NCBI GenBank assembly: GCA_023935145.1
Contig: CM043698.1
Coordinates: forward strand, 143,820,001-143,884,000
DNA length: 64,000 nucleotides
Direction of reading: 5' to 3'
DNA from: Bretschneidera sinensis
Taxonomy: Eukaryota > Streptophyta > Magnoliopsida > Brassicales > Akaniaceae
The notes under the pieces: generated by a model
Database searches by the model: none
What the model was told of the DNA's origin: nothing
Seen by the model: only the letters and a program-made list of their open reading frames with translations
Translations under genes and position numbers: made by a program
Shown here: piece by piece, positions 21,871 to 34,939 of the stretch
Position numbering within the stretch: the stretch's first letter is position 1
Layout of the letters: each line of letters begins with the position of its first letter

Positions 21871-23756
21871 TGGATGCTGAGTTGGACGGGGCAGATGGGC
21901 TTTTATTGGCTAGGCCTACTCATTGGCTTTCGTTTTAAATAGGCTTAAATGCAACAAAAAAAAACCCCAAGTTCAGGGTCAGGCAGCCCTTTAACTCTTC
22001 AGTTTTGAAAAGTTGTTATTAAAAAACCCAAGTTTAGGGGCAGACAACACTGTAACTCTTGATAAATAAAATTTTTAGTTGGGTATTATTTTTTATGATG
22101 ATTAAAGTATTTTTAGATATTATAAATGTTACTTTTTAAAAAATAAAAGTATTAAATATGAAACATATTTAACAAGAAATTTTGTAGAGCTTTTTAAAAT
22201 ATATATATATATATAATTGTTATTTTTCTAAAATTGTAAAATGTATATTTTAAATGGATATATATTCTATTATATTGTATAAAAAATTATTTCATATATT
22301 TTATATTTTAAAAAATATTATAATATCATTTTCTATTGCATTCTCAAATAAATAAAAATCAAAGACCATCATAAAAAAATATTTTAAATGAAAAGTTTGC
22401 TGACATGTTTTTTTATAAAATTAAATAGTCTAACATCTCAAATAAATGAATATCAAAGACCATCAAAAAATAAAAAAATAAAGAAAAACTTTTATATTTT
22501 AAAAATTAAAATGATATTGCATGTTTTTAATTTTTTAGAAAATATGAATTCAAATAACCTAAAAATCTGCGTTAGAAATAATTTTAAGATAAATAATTGA
22601 GAAATAAAATTATTAAACTGATCATAATCACTCGGAGATATTTTAACAGTAAGGGTACTTTGGTCATTATGAAAAATAATATCCAACTAAAATTTTTATT
22701 CTTCAAATAAATTCATTTTGGAGATGCTTGATGGTTGAAATTAATGTTTTTTGGTGAATTTTGGATTTTAAAAAAGTTTAATATATTAGTGTCATTTCAG
22801 TAAACTTGAAAGCAATGCAGTGTAATTTAACCTTATTATTTTATTACTCTTAAATTTTAATACAAAAATAAATAAAATTTTATTTTTTAATTATACAAAA
22901 GTAGTAGAAATACAAAAATTAAGATGGCATGCTAATTATTAAAATTTCATTTTATAATGTCAATTTTTGTCCTTATACCACCGTTAAAAAACACAAAGAG
23001 ACAAAAGCTTAAAAATTTATTGGTATAAAAAGACAAAAGCTTAAAAGTTTACTGGTATAATAACATCTGAAAACTTTTCTCTCTTTATCTCTCTATCACA
23101 TATACATAACTTAAACAAAGTACTATCTGTTTTTATTTCCTTGTCGTTTTACACATCATCCACTATAGGTATGAGCGAAGCTATATTGTATTAAGAGTGG
23201 ACAACTGCCTCCACTCAGCTTTCCAGGAAAAATTAGACTCTTTATCCTTCTAGGATGTTTTAAAATATATATTTAGAATTACCCCTGTTCAAATAAAAAA
23301 AAAAAACATGAGGATTAAAATAAAATAAAAAAATACTTGACCTTTATAAAATAGGCAGCTTGTGTATTTAAAAAAATTTCAACCTCCAACCATGCATGTA
23401 TTTAAAATTAGGTTACTTTCAATATTAACTTTATGCCATCAAAGATTTATCATATGGTATAAATAAAATTCAACCTAGGTTCGGTCCATTTATAGTAGTT
23501 ACATTTGATTTTCTTATAACCAAATGTAAAAGAAATGTTCAATATTCTATATGTATTGTTCAAAACATGACTTCGAATATTTTGTTTCATCAAACTTGAA
23601 AACTCTCTAAAAGTTTTGAACTAAAACAATAAAAAAAACAAAATAAATAAAATAAAATTATTTGGCTAATATAAAACATTCCTTGGCTTAGATAAAATTG
23701 TTCACCATAGATTCAATTGGTTATTAGGTTATGGATTTCAAGAGATTTTTTTTTTG
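21871..23756. other. AT-rich intergenic DNA upstream of LDL2
   Basis: No gene is supported. An approximate duplication of AAAAACCC(C)AAGTT(C/T)AGGG-type sequence occurs at 21957-22060, a TA microsatellite at 22199-22214, and a tandem 33-bp duplication (AGACAAAAGCTTAAAA) at 22998-23060. The rest is A/T runs. Confidence 0.35.
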
Positions 23757-23860
23757 GAGGGGGGGTTGGGGCAAAACTGTAATACTCATATCCTGAAAGT
23801 AAGGGTAAATAAGTAATGTGATATTTATATTGAATTAAATATGCATACATGGAAGATTGA
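23757..23860 (+). mobile_element. Polypurine tract plus LTR start of an LTR retrotransposon remnant
   Basis: A purine run GGAGGGGGGGTTGGGG is followed, six bases later, by TGTAATACTCATATCC at 23778. The next ~50 bases (AAGTAAGGGTAAATAAGTAA) match the minus-strand start of the solo LTR at 52214. It is therefore the 3' LTR start of a related element; the LTR end is not recognisable. Confidence 0.5.
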
Positions 23861-25077
23861 CGGCCAAATTTGAAATAATTTTCAAGAATGATATTGAGAA
23901 CTTTATTGGAAAGAGTTAGAATTTTTTTTTTTAATGAAATTGGAAGCTGAATTGAAAGAATTTTGAATAAAAATGTGGAATAAAGTTAAAGAAAATATTT
24001 GAAAAATATGGAGGAAGAAAATGGTGGAAAATTGAATTTTTTTTTTAGAGAAAGTGGCAAAATCTTAATTATGGAATGGCAAAATTGTAAATGCTGATAC
24101 ACTTGCGAAAAAGTTGAAATTAAGACCGATATTATTTAATCGAGTGACAAAAAAGAATAAGAAGAGAAAAATATTCTTCCAAATTATGTCATTTTTATTC
24201 ATTCATGTCTTTTATTTTTCCTTCATACTCACAGATAAAAAGATTTGGAAGGATATATTAATCCTTCTAAATCGCATCGTTTATATTAAAACTAACTTTC
24301 AAACAAATATATTTTAGAATATGTTAGTCTCATGCATGAACATGTCAAACACCTGTGCTTATTGGACACTGACAAGACAACGACTTACCAAGTCTAGAGA
24401 GTTCTGTAAAATATTGTACTTAGCATTTTTATAGAGTCTTGTGGAGTTCTCTTATATATTTTATATATCTTTGGAAGAGTTTAGAAGTTGATTTGCAGCC
24501 ATATGTTTTTTTAATCAATCTTCATCACATATTTAGAAAAAGTTTAGAGATTATCTTATAGCCACATGTTTGTTGACCAATCTCTATCACATGTTGCTGA
24601 TGTTAAGTAGTATAAATAAAAGTGCTAAGTATTAAATATATCTACAACAATCTCATGCGCTAATCTATGTCATGTCATGCATACAAAAATAAAGAAATTC
24701 CTAATTTGCAACTGGTTGCACCCACTTATCAAAAGTTTTGGATCCGTCACTGCTTTCATAACTTAAAAGCCCAGATATTATGAAGTAAATTTAGAAAGAT
24801 TCAACACTCTTTAATCCCATAAATTCTTGAAACTCATTTTAGTGAGTCAATCCTATGAATCCCCGAGTTCTTGTATTTCATACGGAAATTTTCTAAAAAC
24901 TCTTATCAAATGAGGTAGCAAATTTAAGACCTGAGTGTATATTTCTTATATTTAAATATTCAATTCAAAATTTTATATAAAATAGAATAAGAGGCCCATG
25001 CAAGAGATTCTTGAATATACCACATCTTGTCATTCAAGTTCACCGAATTCATGACAGAGCCACACAAGTTTTAGAAT
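23861..25077. other. AT-rich stretch with minor internal duplications
   Basis: No gene is seen. An imperfect ~58-bp tandem duplication occurs at 24478-24595 (GTTTAGA...CATATGTTT... / GTTTAGA...CACATGTTT...). The first part is probably the decayed body of the LTR beginning at 23778. Confidence 0.3.
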
Positions 25078-25082
25078 AAAGC

Positions 25083-25579
25083 TGATGTAGTGAATAATTC
25101 TCCCTCTAATGATCTGGTGGCACGTGGATAATTCTCCTTCCAATGATCTGGCGACGCGTGAATGATTATTCACTAATTACGATCGAACGTGTGCATGGTT
25201 AAAACCTCTAGAGGTCGTTATGATAACAGTGTCTGCAAAAGGCACATGGCAAAACAATAATTAGGCCGTTACTGCCAACGACCCTCTCATACAATGCCTC
25301 AGCAAAATTGAAGGGATAGTGTTGTCCCCAAGGGTGGTAACAAATTTGATTCCATAAACTGATATAAAGAGGGGTCCAAAGTACACAAATTTTGATTCAT
25401 AATAAAAACACTATCACTGCTTTCATTTTCTTTCTAAAAACCCTGCATTAACAAAAGTATCGGAGAGTCCTCGGAGGAATCACCCTCTCTCATCTAGTGA
25501 CCATTTAGATCACCATTTTCTCTTGTGCAGATCTAGTATCTCAACCCTTCAACCCGACTATAGATTTTTGGAATCAACA
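25083..25579 (+). repeat. 5' LTR of Tat-like element 1
   Basis: 497 bp, TATAAAG at 25363-25369. It has an extra internal ~35-bp duplication near its start (GATAATTCTCC...GATCTGG) that the 3' LTR lacks. A primer-binding-like TTAGCGTCGTCCGTGGG begins just after its end. Confidence 0.9.
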
Positions 25580-25654
25580 GATTAGCGTCGTCCGTGGGAA
25601 ACCAATCTCTCGGTGACCAATAGAAGTAAAGAAATCTAAGAACTCATCTGTTAC

Positions 25655-27330
25655 CATGCCACCTGGAAACACCACCAAAAATACTGGCAAGGGAATCGTC
25701 GAAGCCAGTGCTGTACCTACAAGAACTCGCACTCACAGCCAGTAGTCTGCCTTGAGGTTCCCAACTGCGTTTGAGCACTTTTCTCTTGACCACAACCCGC
25801 TTGATTTTTCGAGAATGCAGTATCCTCACCCGGGATCAACGGAGACGGATCCCCCCGAAAATCTTGGGAGGGCTACTTTGTTGCATCTCGTCATTCAGAT
25901 GATCCAAGTGCAGTTCCTGGAGCTGTCTCATCTAGTGACGGATCTCGCCGCTGAAGTTCGTGGAGGGGCAAAAAGCCCTCGGCTCCATCTCCCTGCTATG
26001 CCTCTAGGAAAAATGGCCATCCTAACGACGGGCACCCTGTTGACAATCGTTCTACTGCAGAATCTTCACCGCCTCACGCCAACAGATCTAGGAGAGGTTC
26101 GTCCTCTAAAAGTAATTTTGATCTGAACAAACGAATCGAGAAAATAGAAAAGATGATCAATGAAGCTCTCAAAGGCCGGAACTGTAATGTCCTAGATGTG
26201 TTCAGAGTCCAAGATCCACCATTCACTTAAGAAGTTCTCGAAGCTCCACTGCCGCCAAATTTTCGAACACCACAAGTCAAGCCCTATGACGGCTCAACAG
26301 ACCCCTTGGATCACCTGCAGCTCTATAAGACAACCATAATGCTACACCAACATTCTGATCATGTCCTGTGTTAAGCTTTTCCCCTTACCCTTGAGAAGAC
26401 TGTGGTACGTAGTATTCTCGGCTAAAACCGGGAAGCATCGACACCTTCAAGGAACTTTGCTATGCATTTGCTTTGCACTTCCTCAGCAGCAAAGAACCTA
26501 AAAAGACCTCAGAAATTCTTTTCATCATCATCCAATATCGATGAGAGACACTTTGAGCCTACATCTTGAGGTTCAATGTAGCCGCATGGGAAATCCTGAA
26601 CTTCAACCCAAGCATGCAGATATTGGCGTTCAAAAACGGGCTAAGATCTGAGATCTTTAGCTCTAAGCTCATCAAGCAACCGCATAAAGAAATGAACGAG
26701 ATCCTGGCCCGAGCTGAGAATTATATGCTGTCTGAGGATGATCAAGCTTTTCGAAAGGGAAGAGAAGGGGAAACAAAGAAGAAAAGGAAAGACACCGGCG
26801 ATCCTCAATGTGGGGTAACCAAAAAACCCCATCATGAGAATAAATATAAACCACCACTCGTTTTGAAAGTTTCACTCCGCTCAATGCATCCATGACCAAT
26901 ATCCTGATGCAGATTCAGAATAAAACGATCCTTTGATTGCCTCCGAAGCCGCAACTCCTTAGTGAAGATCAGAGCAAGTGGTGCTGATTCCACATAAATC
27001 ATGGGCACGACATTGAGGAGTGCCACGCTCTGAAGCAACAAATTGAGGCCCTTATCAACCGAGGGTACTTAAAGGAGTTTATTGGATCGCAATAGGAAAG
27101 AACACCCGATCGATCTAAAAGGAGTCCCGAACATCCCTCTAGTAAAAAACGATAGTGTCAAGCTCCCCGAATAAGTTCGAAGCTGAACTAAGAAGAATCT
27201 AACTAGAGGGCCAAGAAGTCTATCAAACAATTTGTGGTGGACTAACCGCCGGAGGCAACTATGGGCAGAACAGGAAAACATACTCTAATTTTGTAGCTTC
27301 CATCAGTAGGCCTCATAACAAAGAAAGATA
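25655..27330 (+). pseudogene. Tat-like element 1 gag
   Basis: From the ATG at 25655, a Gag-like region includes FRTPQVKPYDGSTDPLDHL and, at 26566-26895, a helical gag segment with EIFSSKLIKQPHKEMNEILA. A Tat-type zinc-knuckle region follows at about 26979-27020 (HINHGHDIEEC). Stops are frequent; one is a TGA at 26985-26987 inside the knuckle where the family has a CGA-type Arg. Confidence 0.75.
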
Positions 27331-30300
27331 AACTAGATAATCTCCTTTATAGATGATAATCTGGAAGGAGTGCAGACCCTGCACGATGATACCGTGGTGG
27401 TTTTCCCTCTTATAACCAACCACGAAATCAGACGCATCTTGGTGGATAACAGAAGTTCGATGGACATCTTATTCTATTATGCTTTTTAGAAAATGCAATT
27501 GAAAGATAGTCAGTTAAAGCTGATCTCTATCCCACTGTATAGTTTTTTAAGGGCTCTGGTGTTTGTGGAAGGCAGTATATTTCTCCCGATCACTGTACGG
27601 GTGGCCCTACAGACTACCACTGTAGAGATTACTTTTTTGGTAGTCAAGTGACCGTCGTCCTACAACATGATTCTTGGTAGGCTCATTCTCAACAAACTAA
27701 AAGCGGCCGTCTCCACCTATCACTTGAAAATGAAGTTCCTTACTGATAACGGAGTGGGTAAAGTCAAAGAGGACCACCAGATCTCCAGTTCCTATTATCT
27801 GAATTCTGTAAGAGGAGAGAAGAGAACCGAGGCTTTTCCTATTGAGATAGAAGACTTTAAAGATGATGTCAAAACCCTATGTGGCCAGCCTATAGAAGAA
27901 CTGATTGTTGTTCCACTTGGCAAAGACATCTGTAAAACAGTCCAAATTGGCTTCAATCTCCCCAAGAATCCTTCATCTCTCTTCTTCTGAGGAATCAAAA
28001 CTTGTTTGCATGGTCGGCCATGGATATGCCCAGGATTAGCCCTGATGTCATCGTGTATTGGCAAAATATGGACCCGAATCACAAACCCGTCACTCAGAAG
28101 AAAATGTCATTTACCCCTAACAACAAGTCGCCATCAAGACTAAAGTTGATAAACACATCGCGGTTGGCTTCATTCAGGAGACGGACTATCCCGACTGGGT
28201 ATCCAAGGTGGTGATGGTCAGAAAACCCAATGGCAAGTGGTGAATCTATATTGACTTCACAAATCTGAACAAGGCTTGTCCGAAAAACAGTTTTTCCCTC
28301 CCACGAATAAATCAATGGGTTGACACCACCTCAGGGCATGAACTTTTGACTTTCATGAACACCTATTCTAGCTATAGCCAGATCTTTATGCATGAGCCCG
28401 ACCAGGAAAAATCATCCTTCGTCACAGATTGAGGGCTATACTATTACAAAGTCATGCCGTTTGGGTTTAAAAACATCGGGGCAATCTATAAGAGATTGGT
28501 GAACAAGATCTTCCACGAGCAGATCGAAAGAAACATGAAAATTTACATGGATGGCATATTAGTTAAAAGCGTCGAGGTCAAGGACCACAACTATGACTTG
28601 GAAGAGGCCTTCGAAATACTTCAGTATCACCAGATGAAGCTGGACCCTACAAAATGCGCATTCAGAGTCACTGAAGGTAAGTTTCTCTGCTTTATGGCCA
28701 CCCAGAGAGGAATAGAAGGCAACCAAGGAAAAATCGAGGCCATCCTAAACATGACCCCTCTTCGGACAGTAAAACAAGTACAGAGGTTAACAGGACGTGT
28801 AACAGCACTTAACCATTTCATGTTCAAATCTGCAGAGAAATTCCTCCCTTTTTTCGGAGCCATTAGGAAGAAAAAAGACTTCACATGGACAGAAGACTGT
28901 CAAAAAGCCTTCAAATAATTGAAGGAATATTTGAGCTATCTTCTGCTTCTAACCAAGCTTGTCACAAGAGATGAACTTTTCTTATATTTATCGGTTGGGC
29001 AAGAAGTAGTAACCTTTGTTTTGATTCAGAAAGATATAGGTATCTAAAAACCCATGTACTTCTCCATGATGCAGAGGTGTGGTACCTCCCAATAGAGAAG
29101 ATGGTGTATGCTCTCTTAATTGCAGCATGAAAACTTCGGCTATATTTTCAAGCACACACCATTGTCCTCTTGATAAATCAACCGCTAAGATAAATGTTTC
29201 ATAAGCTTGATATTTTTGGGAGGATGGTCAAAAGATCTATAGAGCTTGGAGAATTCAACATCTAGCATAACCCCCGAAAAGTCATCAAGGCTCAAGCCCT
29301 TGTTGACTTCATTATAGAAATAACTCTCCAGGTGGATCCGAGCAAAGCACTGGAATTGGAGACAACTGAGCAAACTCCACAATGGACTCTCCATGTGGAC
29401 GGCTCCTCTAATAACACCGAAAGTGGAGCAGGGCTTATCCTCTACAGTCCTAACGGGTTCACCATTGAACACACCTTTAGAGTCAAGTTTAAAGCTTCCA
29501 GCAATGAGGCAGAGTACGACACGTTACTCGCTGGGATAAAACTAGAAAAATCAATGCCTGGTAAAGATCAGGACACGTACAATGACTCGTAATTGTTGGT
29601 AAATCAAATGAATGGTGAATTCGAAACCTGAGGTGAAAAGATCGCTCGGTATCTCAAGAAGGTCAAAGAAGTTACCATTACCTTTAGAACATTCCGAATA
29701 ACTTAGGTTCCTTGGGCAAAGAATTCAAAAGCTAATTCTCTAGCTTGACTTGCCTCATCTCGATATACAGACCTAACCCAAGCCGTGTAACTTGAAACTC
29801 TCGCCACCCTAAACATTGATGAAGTACCTATATTTCCAATCACAAAAAAAGAAATGTGGGCAGATCAGATCCTCTGGTATTTATGTGATGGTTCGTTCCC
29901 TGAGTAGAAAAACGAAGTCTGAAAACTTATCTTCCGTGATTTTTGATATGCAGTCATATCTGAAGTGTCTCGGGCCTACTGAAGACGATTATGCTCTTTA
30001 AGAAGTTCACGAAAAGATATGTTGGAATCACTTGAGAAGCTGGGTGTTGGCCTTCAAAGTACTTCGTCAAGGATACTACTGGCCCAAAATGCAAAAAGAT
30101 GCATGGAATTGGTCAAGAAATGATAAAACTGTTAGCATTACTCCTCTGTACCCCACAAACTGACAAATCCTCTTACTTCGATCACCAACCCACTTTCCTT
30201 GGCTATATGGGGAATAAATCTCCTTGATCATTTCACTGGAACACCCGATCAGAGAAAACAACTTATTGTGGAGATAGATTATTTCACCATGTGGGAAGAA

Positions 30301-30766
30301 GCAGAACCGTTTTCCAGTATTATTGATCATCAAGTTTGAGGGTTTTTCTAGAAGTCTATAGTATGTCTATTCAGCATACTCAGGGCATTAGTCACCGATA
30401 ACAGTAAATAGTTTGACAGCGCTCGGTTCAAGGCATTTTGCGAAGAACTTTGTATTGAGTATAGATTCTCTTACGTAGGATATTCGTAGGCTTACGGGCA
30501 AGCTAAGATGACTACTAGGACACTTCTGTAAGGCTAGGTATTACAACTCTCGAGTCCGAGAGAGGAGTTTCAAGTTACATGATCTCGTCCTACGAAAAAG
30601 TGAAGTATCCCATCCTCGAGAAACAGGGAAGTTTCTCCCTAACTATGAAGGTTTGTATCGCATCGAGAGAGTTTGTCGAGCCGGTACATTTGAGCTTGAA
30701 GAGTTAAGTGGCAAACCTGTCCCTCCGACTTGGAATGCAAAGAACCTCCGCAAGTTTTATCAATAG
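27331..30766 (+). pseudogene. Tat-like element 1 pol (PR-RT-RH-IN)
   Basis: The protease motif is VDNRSS at 27442-27459 (family VDNGSS). RT has MPFGFKNIGAIYKRLVNKIF and, at 28544-28555, YMDG where YVDD/YMDD is expected, so a catalytic Asp is lost. RNase H is seen at 29332-29592 (LHVDGSSNN, then SNEAEYDTLLAG). Integrase fragments span about 29990-30530, and the C terminus (VLRKSEVSHPRETGKFLPN ... WNAKNLRKFYQ) ends at TAG 30764-30766. The frame is broken repeatedly. Confidence 0.85.
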
Positions 30767-31036
30767 TATTCTCCCCCTTGATTTTCATACTCTACGTATT
30801 TCAACGGTGTAACTCGTGAAATATCCCAGTTATCAATGAAAGAACACTGTTTTTTCACTACATTTTGTTTTCCAAGTCATCTACCCTTGGTTTCCCTCAT
30901 CAGTAAAAAAAAAAGTTTGTAAAAGGCGACAGACTAGAAAGATGGGATTTAATTATAGAAAAATAAGATCACAAGTCTAAAAGGGGCACTACTGGTCTCA
31001 AACTATAGAAAGAAAAAAAGAAAAACTCTTAAATCC

Positions 31037-33136
31037 TCAAAAGTTGACTTCCCCATCAAATACGGCCTCCTCTGTAACACCACTCGGCTGGGCTTGCACA
31101 TCTTCATCCTTTTCAGCTCTGGTCCTATTCACCACAACGTCGTCCTCCCCTGAGGTAGAAAGCTCAAGAGTAGAGAAATCAACCAAGGGATAAAGCAGCT
31201 CGGCTTTCTTCTTGGCTTCCATGAACCCCTCGAGGTACTTGAGCCCTCTTTCTTTCTCCATGGCCTTTTGGAAGAAGAATGAGTTTTTGAAATCAGTCAT
31301 AGCTTCCTCTATAGCCCTCCTGATGGCTGCCTCCATTTTTTCTCTTAGGCGTTGCTCAGAGGCCTTGGCAACATCCTTCTCCATCTTCATCGTTTTTCGC
31401 TCCTCTATGGTCTCTACCCTAACCTTGTTTGCTTCCTCCTTGCAGAGGTGGACTCTCTCCAAAAAGCTCTACAACTGTTGGATGAGCTCACAGTTATCAT
31501 CTAGTTTTCGTCGACACTTGGACAGCTTGTTGTTCAGGTCCAAACAGCGATGTGACAATATCCCACTCACGATACCTGACTAAGGTAAGAAAGCAAGCAT
31601 TTTAAGTTACTACAAAGCAGAAGTAACCAAGGTAAAGAAGATGTTAAGGCAAAGACACTCACTTAGAAGGTCAAGACCTCGGCCACAGAGCATGGGCTCT
31701 CAATAAGCTTCCGCTTGAGCTTGATCACGTCTCATGGAGGAATGCCTAGGACAAGATGTTCTCTTACAACTCGAGCATGGGTGAACATAGAGTCGTCAGT
31801 CTTTATGCCCCAGTTGGGAATAAAGACCCTAGTATCTGAAAGAGCCTCTTAAGATAAAGAAGAGAGGCGCGATTGCTTAGGCAGAGGTACAAGTGAAGCA
31901 GCTCTCGGCTCAATGGAAGGCCTAGACGGGCTCGAATTATCTATGTCGATGGGTATGGGAGAAAGAGCCCAAGGCCCCTTCCTCTACCCCTCATTGGTTG
32001 GCACAGGTTGTTTGCCTACCTGAGCAGCCCTCTTTCTCTCTAGGGCCATCTTCTTAGCCCACTCATTGGCCTTTGTTGTGGCTTCCATTACTATTCAAAA
32101 AAAGACACAAGTATAAATAACAAGAAGGAAAGAAACAATAAAAATGTTATTCAAGGGTATACCACTCTTAATGGACCTCTCTAGGCATCGCGGAGAGAGG
32201 CCATGCTTCGTCAACTCCTCATTATCGTAAAAAACTTTAACATCAATAGGTGCGGCAACCATGGCTTTCAGGGTCTCTTGCTCATAGTTTAAAAGGTGTA
32301 GCTTCTTACACTTTCCCGCACGGTCCAAACTCCAAGTTAGTGGGACGGACTCCGAAACTTTTCTCACTCTGAACATAGAAGAATGTCTTCTTCCACTGTT
32401 TGATGGATGTGGGTTTCTTCTTCAGCAACCCCTTCTTAGCCCCAGAACTAATTACTACCCAACCATGCTGGCCGTGCTTGCTAATCTGGAAGTGAGCTTT
32501 GAAAACATTAATATCCATTAGCCCTTTAACATCTGTGCAGACATATATGAATGTCGTGATCAAACGCATAGTGTTAGGCACCAATTGACACAATGCTATG
32601 TCAAAATACCTCAGAACCAAGCAGAAAAAAAGAGTGGAGAAGGAATTTGAACCCAGCTTTCAAGTGTTGGGAATAAACGCTTATCTCAAAGGGTCTTTGG
32701 CTCGGGAGGACATCCAAACTCTCTCCCCTACACCAGCATTCCTTAACACATACTCCTATGGAATCTGTTATTCATACCTAAGAGCCTCGAGCTCCTCTAC
32801 TTCAAGCTTATTCAGCACAAAGTTCACCCCATATAACCATTGTACCCTTTCTTTCACCCTCATAACTCCCCTAAGCTCAGCAAGGATAATATCCTCATCA
32901 TCCTCAAAAGAAGAATTATCTTCTTCTTCCTAATAAGAATCATCTTTCTCCTTCTCCTCTTTCTCTCCCTCATAAGGAACCATTGCAAATGGTCCCTCAT
33001 GAGCATTATCATCCCCTGAGGCCTTACTCTCACTAAAGGCTCTATCAAAACCCATATCCTTGTTTAGTTCCCTAGACAGTGCCTCACTGTCCTCACTACC
33101 ACTACCACTATCATGATAACTATCTACGAAAGACAT
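31037..33136 (-). pseudogene. Antisense ORF (aORF) of Tat-like element 1
   Basis: On the strand opposite to pol, ATG at 33136 begins MSFVDSYHDSGSGSEDSE. Later segments at 32620-32306 (YFDIALCQLVPNTMRLI, then KHGQHGWVVISSGAKKGLL) and 31462-31037 (Glu/Lys-rich, coiled-coil-like) follow. Introns or stops separate the pieces. It is homologous to the plus-strand ORF at 52544-54500 in element 2, which argues that it is a real module. Function is unknown; related antisense ORFs are known in some Tat-lineage elements. Confidence 0.7.
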
Positions 33137-33372
33137 TGTAAAAGTGAAAAAAAAGAACAACTTACCACCAAGGTAGATCACCACAACTCTGAGCTCTCAA
33201 TTGAATTCAACTCAGAACATGCTCCAACGCCTCGAACCTTCTCCAAGTGACCGACCTTTCTGATTGAAAGAAGACTTCGATGGCACCTAAACTCCAGCAA
33301 GACTCTGAAGCCTCTCAATATTTTCTCTCCAAGTGCAAATGAGTGAAGTGAAGAAATAAGAGGAAACTCCTC

Positions 33373-33381
33373 TCTTATATA
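33373..33381 (-). promoter_or_regulatory. TATA box for the element 1 antisense ORF
   Basis: Minus-strand TATATAAGA lies about 240 bases upstream of the antisense ATG, followed by a CT-rich leader. Element 2 has TATAAAG in the equivalent place. Confidence 0.5.
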
Positions 33382-33846
33382 AGGGTACATGCGTGATTAA
33401 CAAAGAGAATTAACTCCACTCCCAGCTGTAAAGTCCTAACATGTCACATAATCAAGGGAAAATACTACTGTTTCATTCCCCAAGGCAACTAAAGGCATAT
33501 CATCAAGGGCATGCGCCATTATCCCACTCCCCTAAACAACAGTACATGCTCTAGCATTAAATGCCTTTGCAAAATATTCTGGAACAATTTAACACTCCAG
33601 CATTGAATTCCCTCATAGAATGTTTTGGAACAACCTAAAGACCTTCTATAGGCCCTAAAACACACAAAAAATGATCCAAAAGCCTTCTATGGGCCCAAAG
33701 TAAAAAAGACCGTCCAAAGGCCTCCTATAGGCCCAAAGCAAAAAGTATGGCCTAAAAATGTCCTGAGAACTCCAAAAAAAGACAGTCCAAGAAACTATGC
33801 AGGTCCAACATCCCACAAAACAAATCCCCTACAAGAAATCTCCATG

Positions 33847-34422
33847 GTTGAACATTTTGACCGAGCCTTATATGTTAGGTTTCACGTCTCCAAGGCTGAG
33901 CATTTCGACCAAGCCTCATATGCTCGGTGCCATGTCTCCAAGGCCGAACATTTCAACCGATCTTTATATGTTCAGTCCCACGTCTCCAAGACCAAGCATT
34001 TCGATCGAGCCTCATATGTTTGGTCCCAAGTCTCCAAGGCCGAGCATTTCGATCGAGCCTCATATGCTCAGTCCCATGTCTCCAAGGCCGAGCATTTTGA
34101 TTGAGCTTCATATGCTTGGTCTCACAATTTCAAGGCCGAGCATCTTGAACGAACCTCATTTGCTCCATCCCATGGTTCCAAGGCCGAGCATTTTGACTAA
34201 GCCTCATATACTCAGTCTCACATCTCTAAGACCGAGCATTTTGACTAAACTTTATATAGTCGATTCCACGTCTCTAAAGCCGAGCATTTTGACTAACCCT
34301 AATATGCTCAGTCCCACGTCTCCAAGGCCGAACATCTTGACTAAGCCTCGTATGCTCGGTCTCAAGCCTCCAAGGCTGAGCATTTTGACTAAGCCTCATA
34401 TGATCAGACTTGCGCATTCAAC
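33847..34422 (+). repeat. 48-bp minisatellite, 12 units, in Tat-like element 1
   Basis: Unit: GCCGAGCATTTCGATCGAGC followed by CTCATATGCTCAGTCCCATG and TCTCCAAG. Exactly twelve 48-bp units run between the antisense ORF promoter and the polypurine tract. Because 48 is a multiple of three, several frames stay open, but these are repeat artefacts rather than genes. Confidence 0.92.
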
Positions 34423-34468
34423 TAATGACACAACTTCATTATACTTCCTCAAGCACATAAATATACTT

Positions 34469-34485
34469 AAGGAAGTGGGGGATTA
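34469..34485 (+). other. Polypurine tract of Tat-like element 1
   Basis: AAGGAAGTGGGGGATTA directly precedes the 3' LTR start at 34486, as expected for plus-strand priming. Confidence 0.7.
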
Positions 34486-34934
34486 TGATATAGTGAATAA
34501 TTCTCTCTCCAATGTGGCGATGCGTGGATGATTATTCACCAACTATGATCAAACATGTGGATGGTTAAAACCTCCAGAGGTTGTTATGATAACAACATCT
34601 GTAAAAGGCGTATGGCAAAACAATCATTAGGCTGTTACAACTAGCGATCTTCTTGTGCAATCCCTCAATGAAATTCAAGGGATAATGTCGTCCCCGAGGG
34701 CGATAACAGATTTGATTCCCTAAACTAATATAAAGAGGGGTCCAAGGTACGCAAAAATTGATTCATAATAAAAAAACTATCACCGCTTTCATTTTCTCTC
34801 AAAAAACTTTGCAATAACAAAAGCATCAGAGGTATCACCCCCTCTCCTCCGAAGACCCTTTAGATCACTGTTTTCTTTTTTGCAGATCCAGTATCTCAAC
34901 CCTTCAACCCGACTGTAGAATTTTGGCTTCAACA
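34486..34934 (+). repeat. 3' LTR of Tat-like element 1
   Basis: 449 bp, TGATATAGTG...GGCTTCAACA, TATAAAG retained. It lacks the small internal duplication of the 5' LTR. Confidence 0.9.
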
Positions 34935-34939
34935 AAAGC

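Larger units (their letters stand above)
25083..34934 (+). mobile_element. Tat-like Ty3/gypsy retrotransposon 1 (complete, decayed)
   Basis: The element is bounded by LTRs (25083-25579 and 34486-34934), both TGAT...CAACA, and flanked by the 5-bp duplication AAAGC (25078-25082 and 34935-34939). Order is LTR, gag, protease, RT, RNase H, integrase, an antisense ORF, a 48-bp minisatellite, polypurine tract, LTR. The antisense ORF and tandem repeats 3' of pol are typical of the Tat lineage. LTRs differ at many sites and all ORFs carry stops, so the insertion is old and inactive. Confidence 0.9.

Noticed and set aside
22388..22686. Short frames in AT-rich DNA upstream of LDL2
   Set aside because: Composed mainly of A/T-rich codons with no homology signal; expected by chance.
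24114..24317. 67-codon frame
   Set aside because: Compositionally biased, inside a probable decayed LTR; no domain recognised.
33797..34531. A 244-codon Pro/Ser-rich protein with repeats
   Set aside because: It lies in the 48-bp minisatellite of Tat element 1; openness comes from the multiple-of-three unit.
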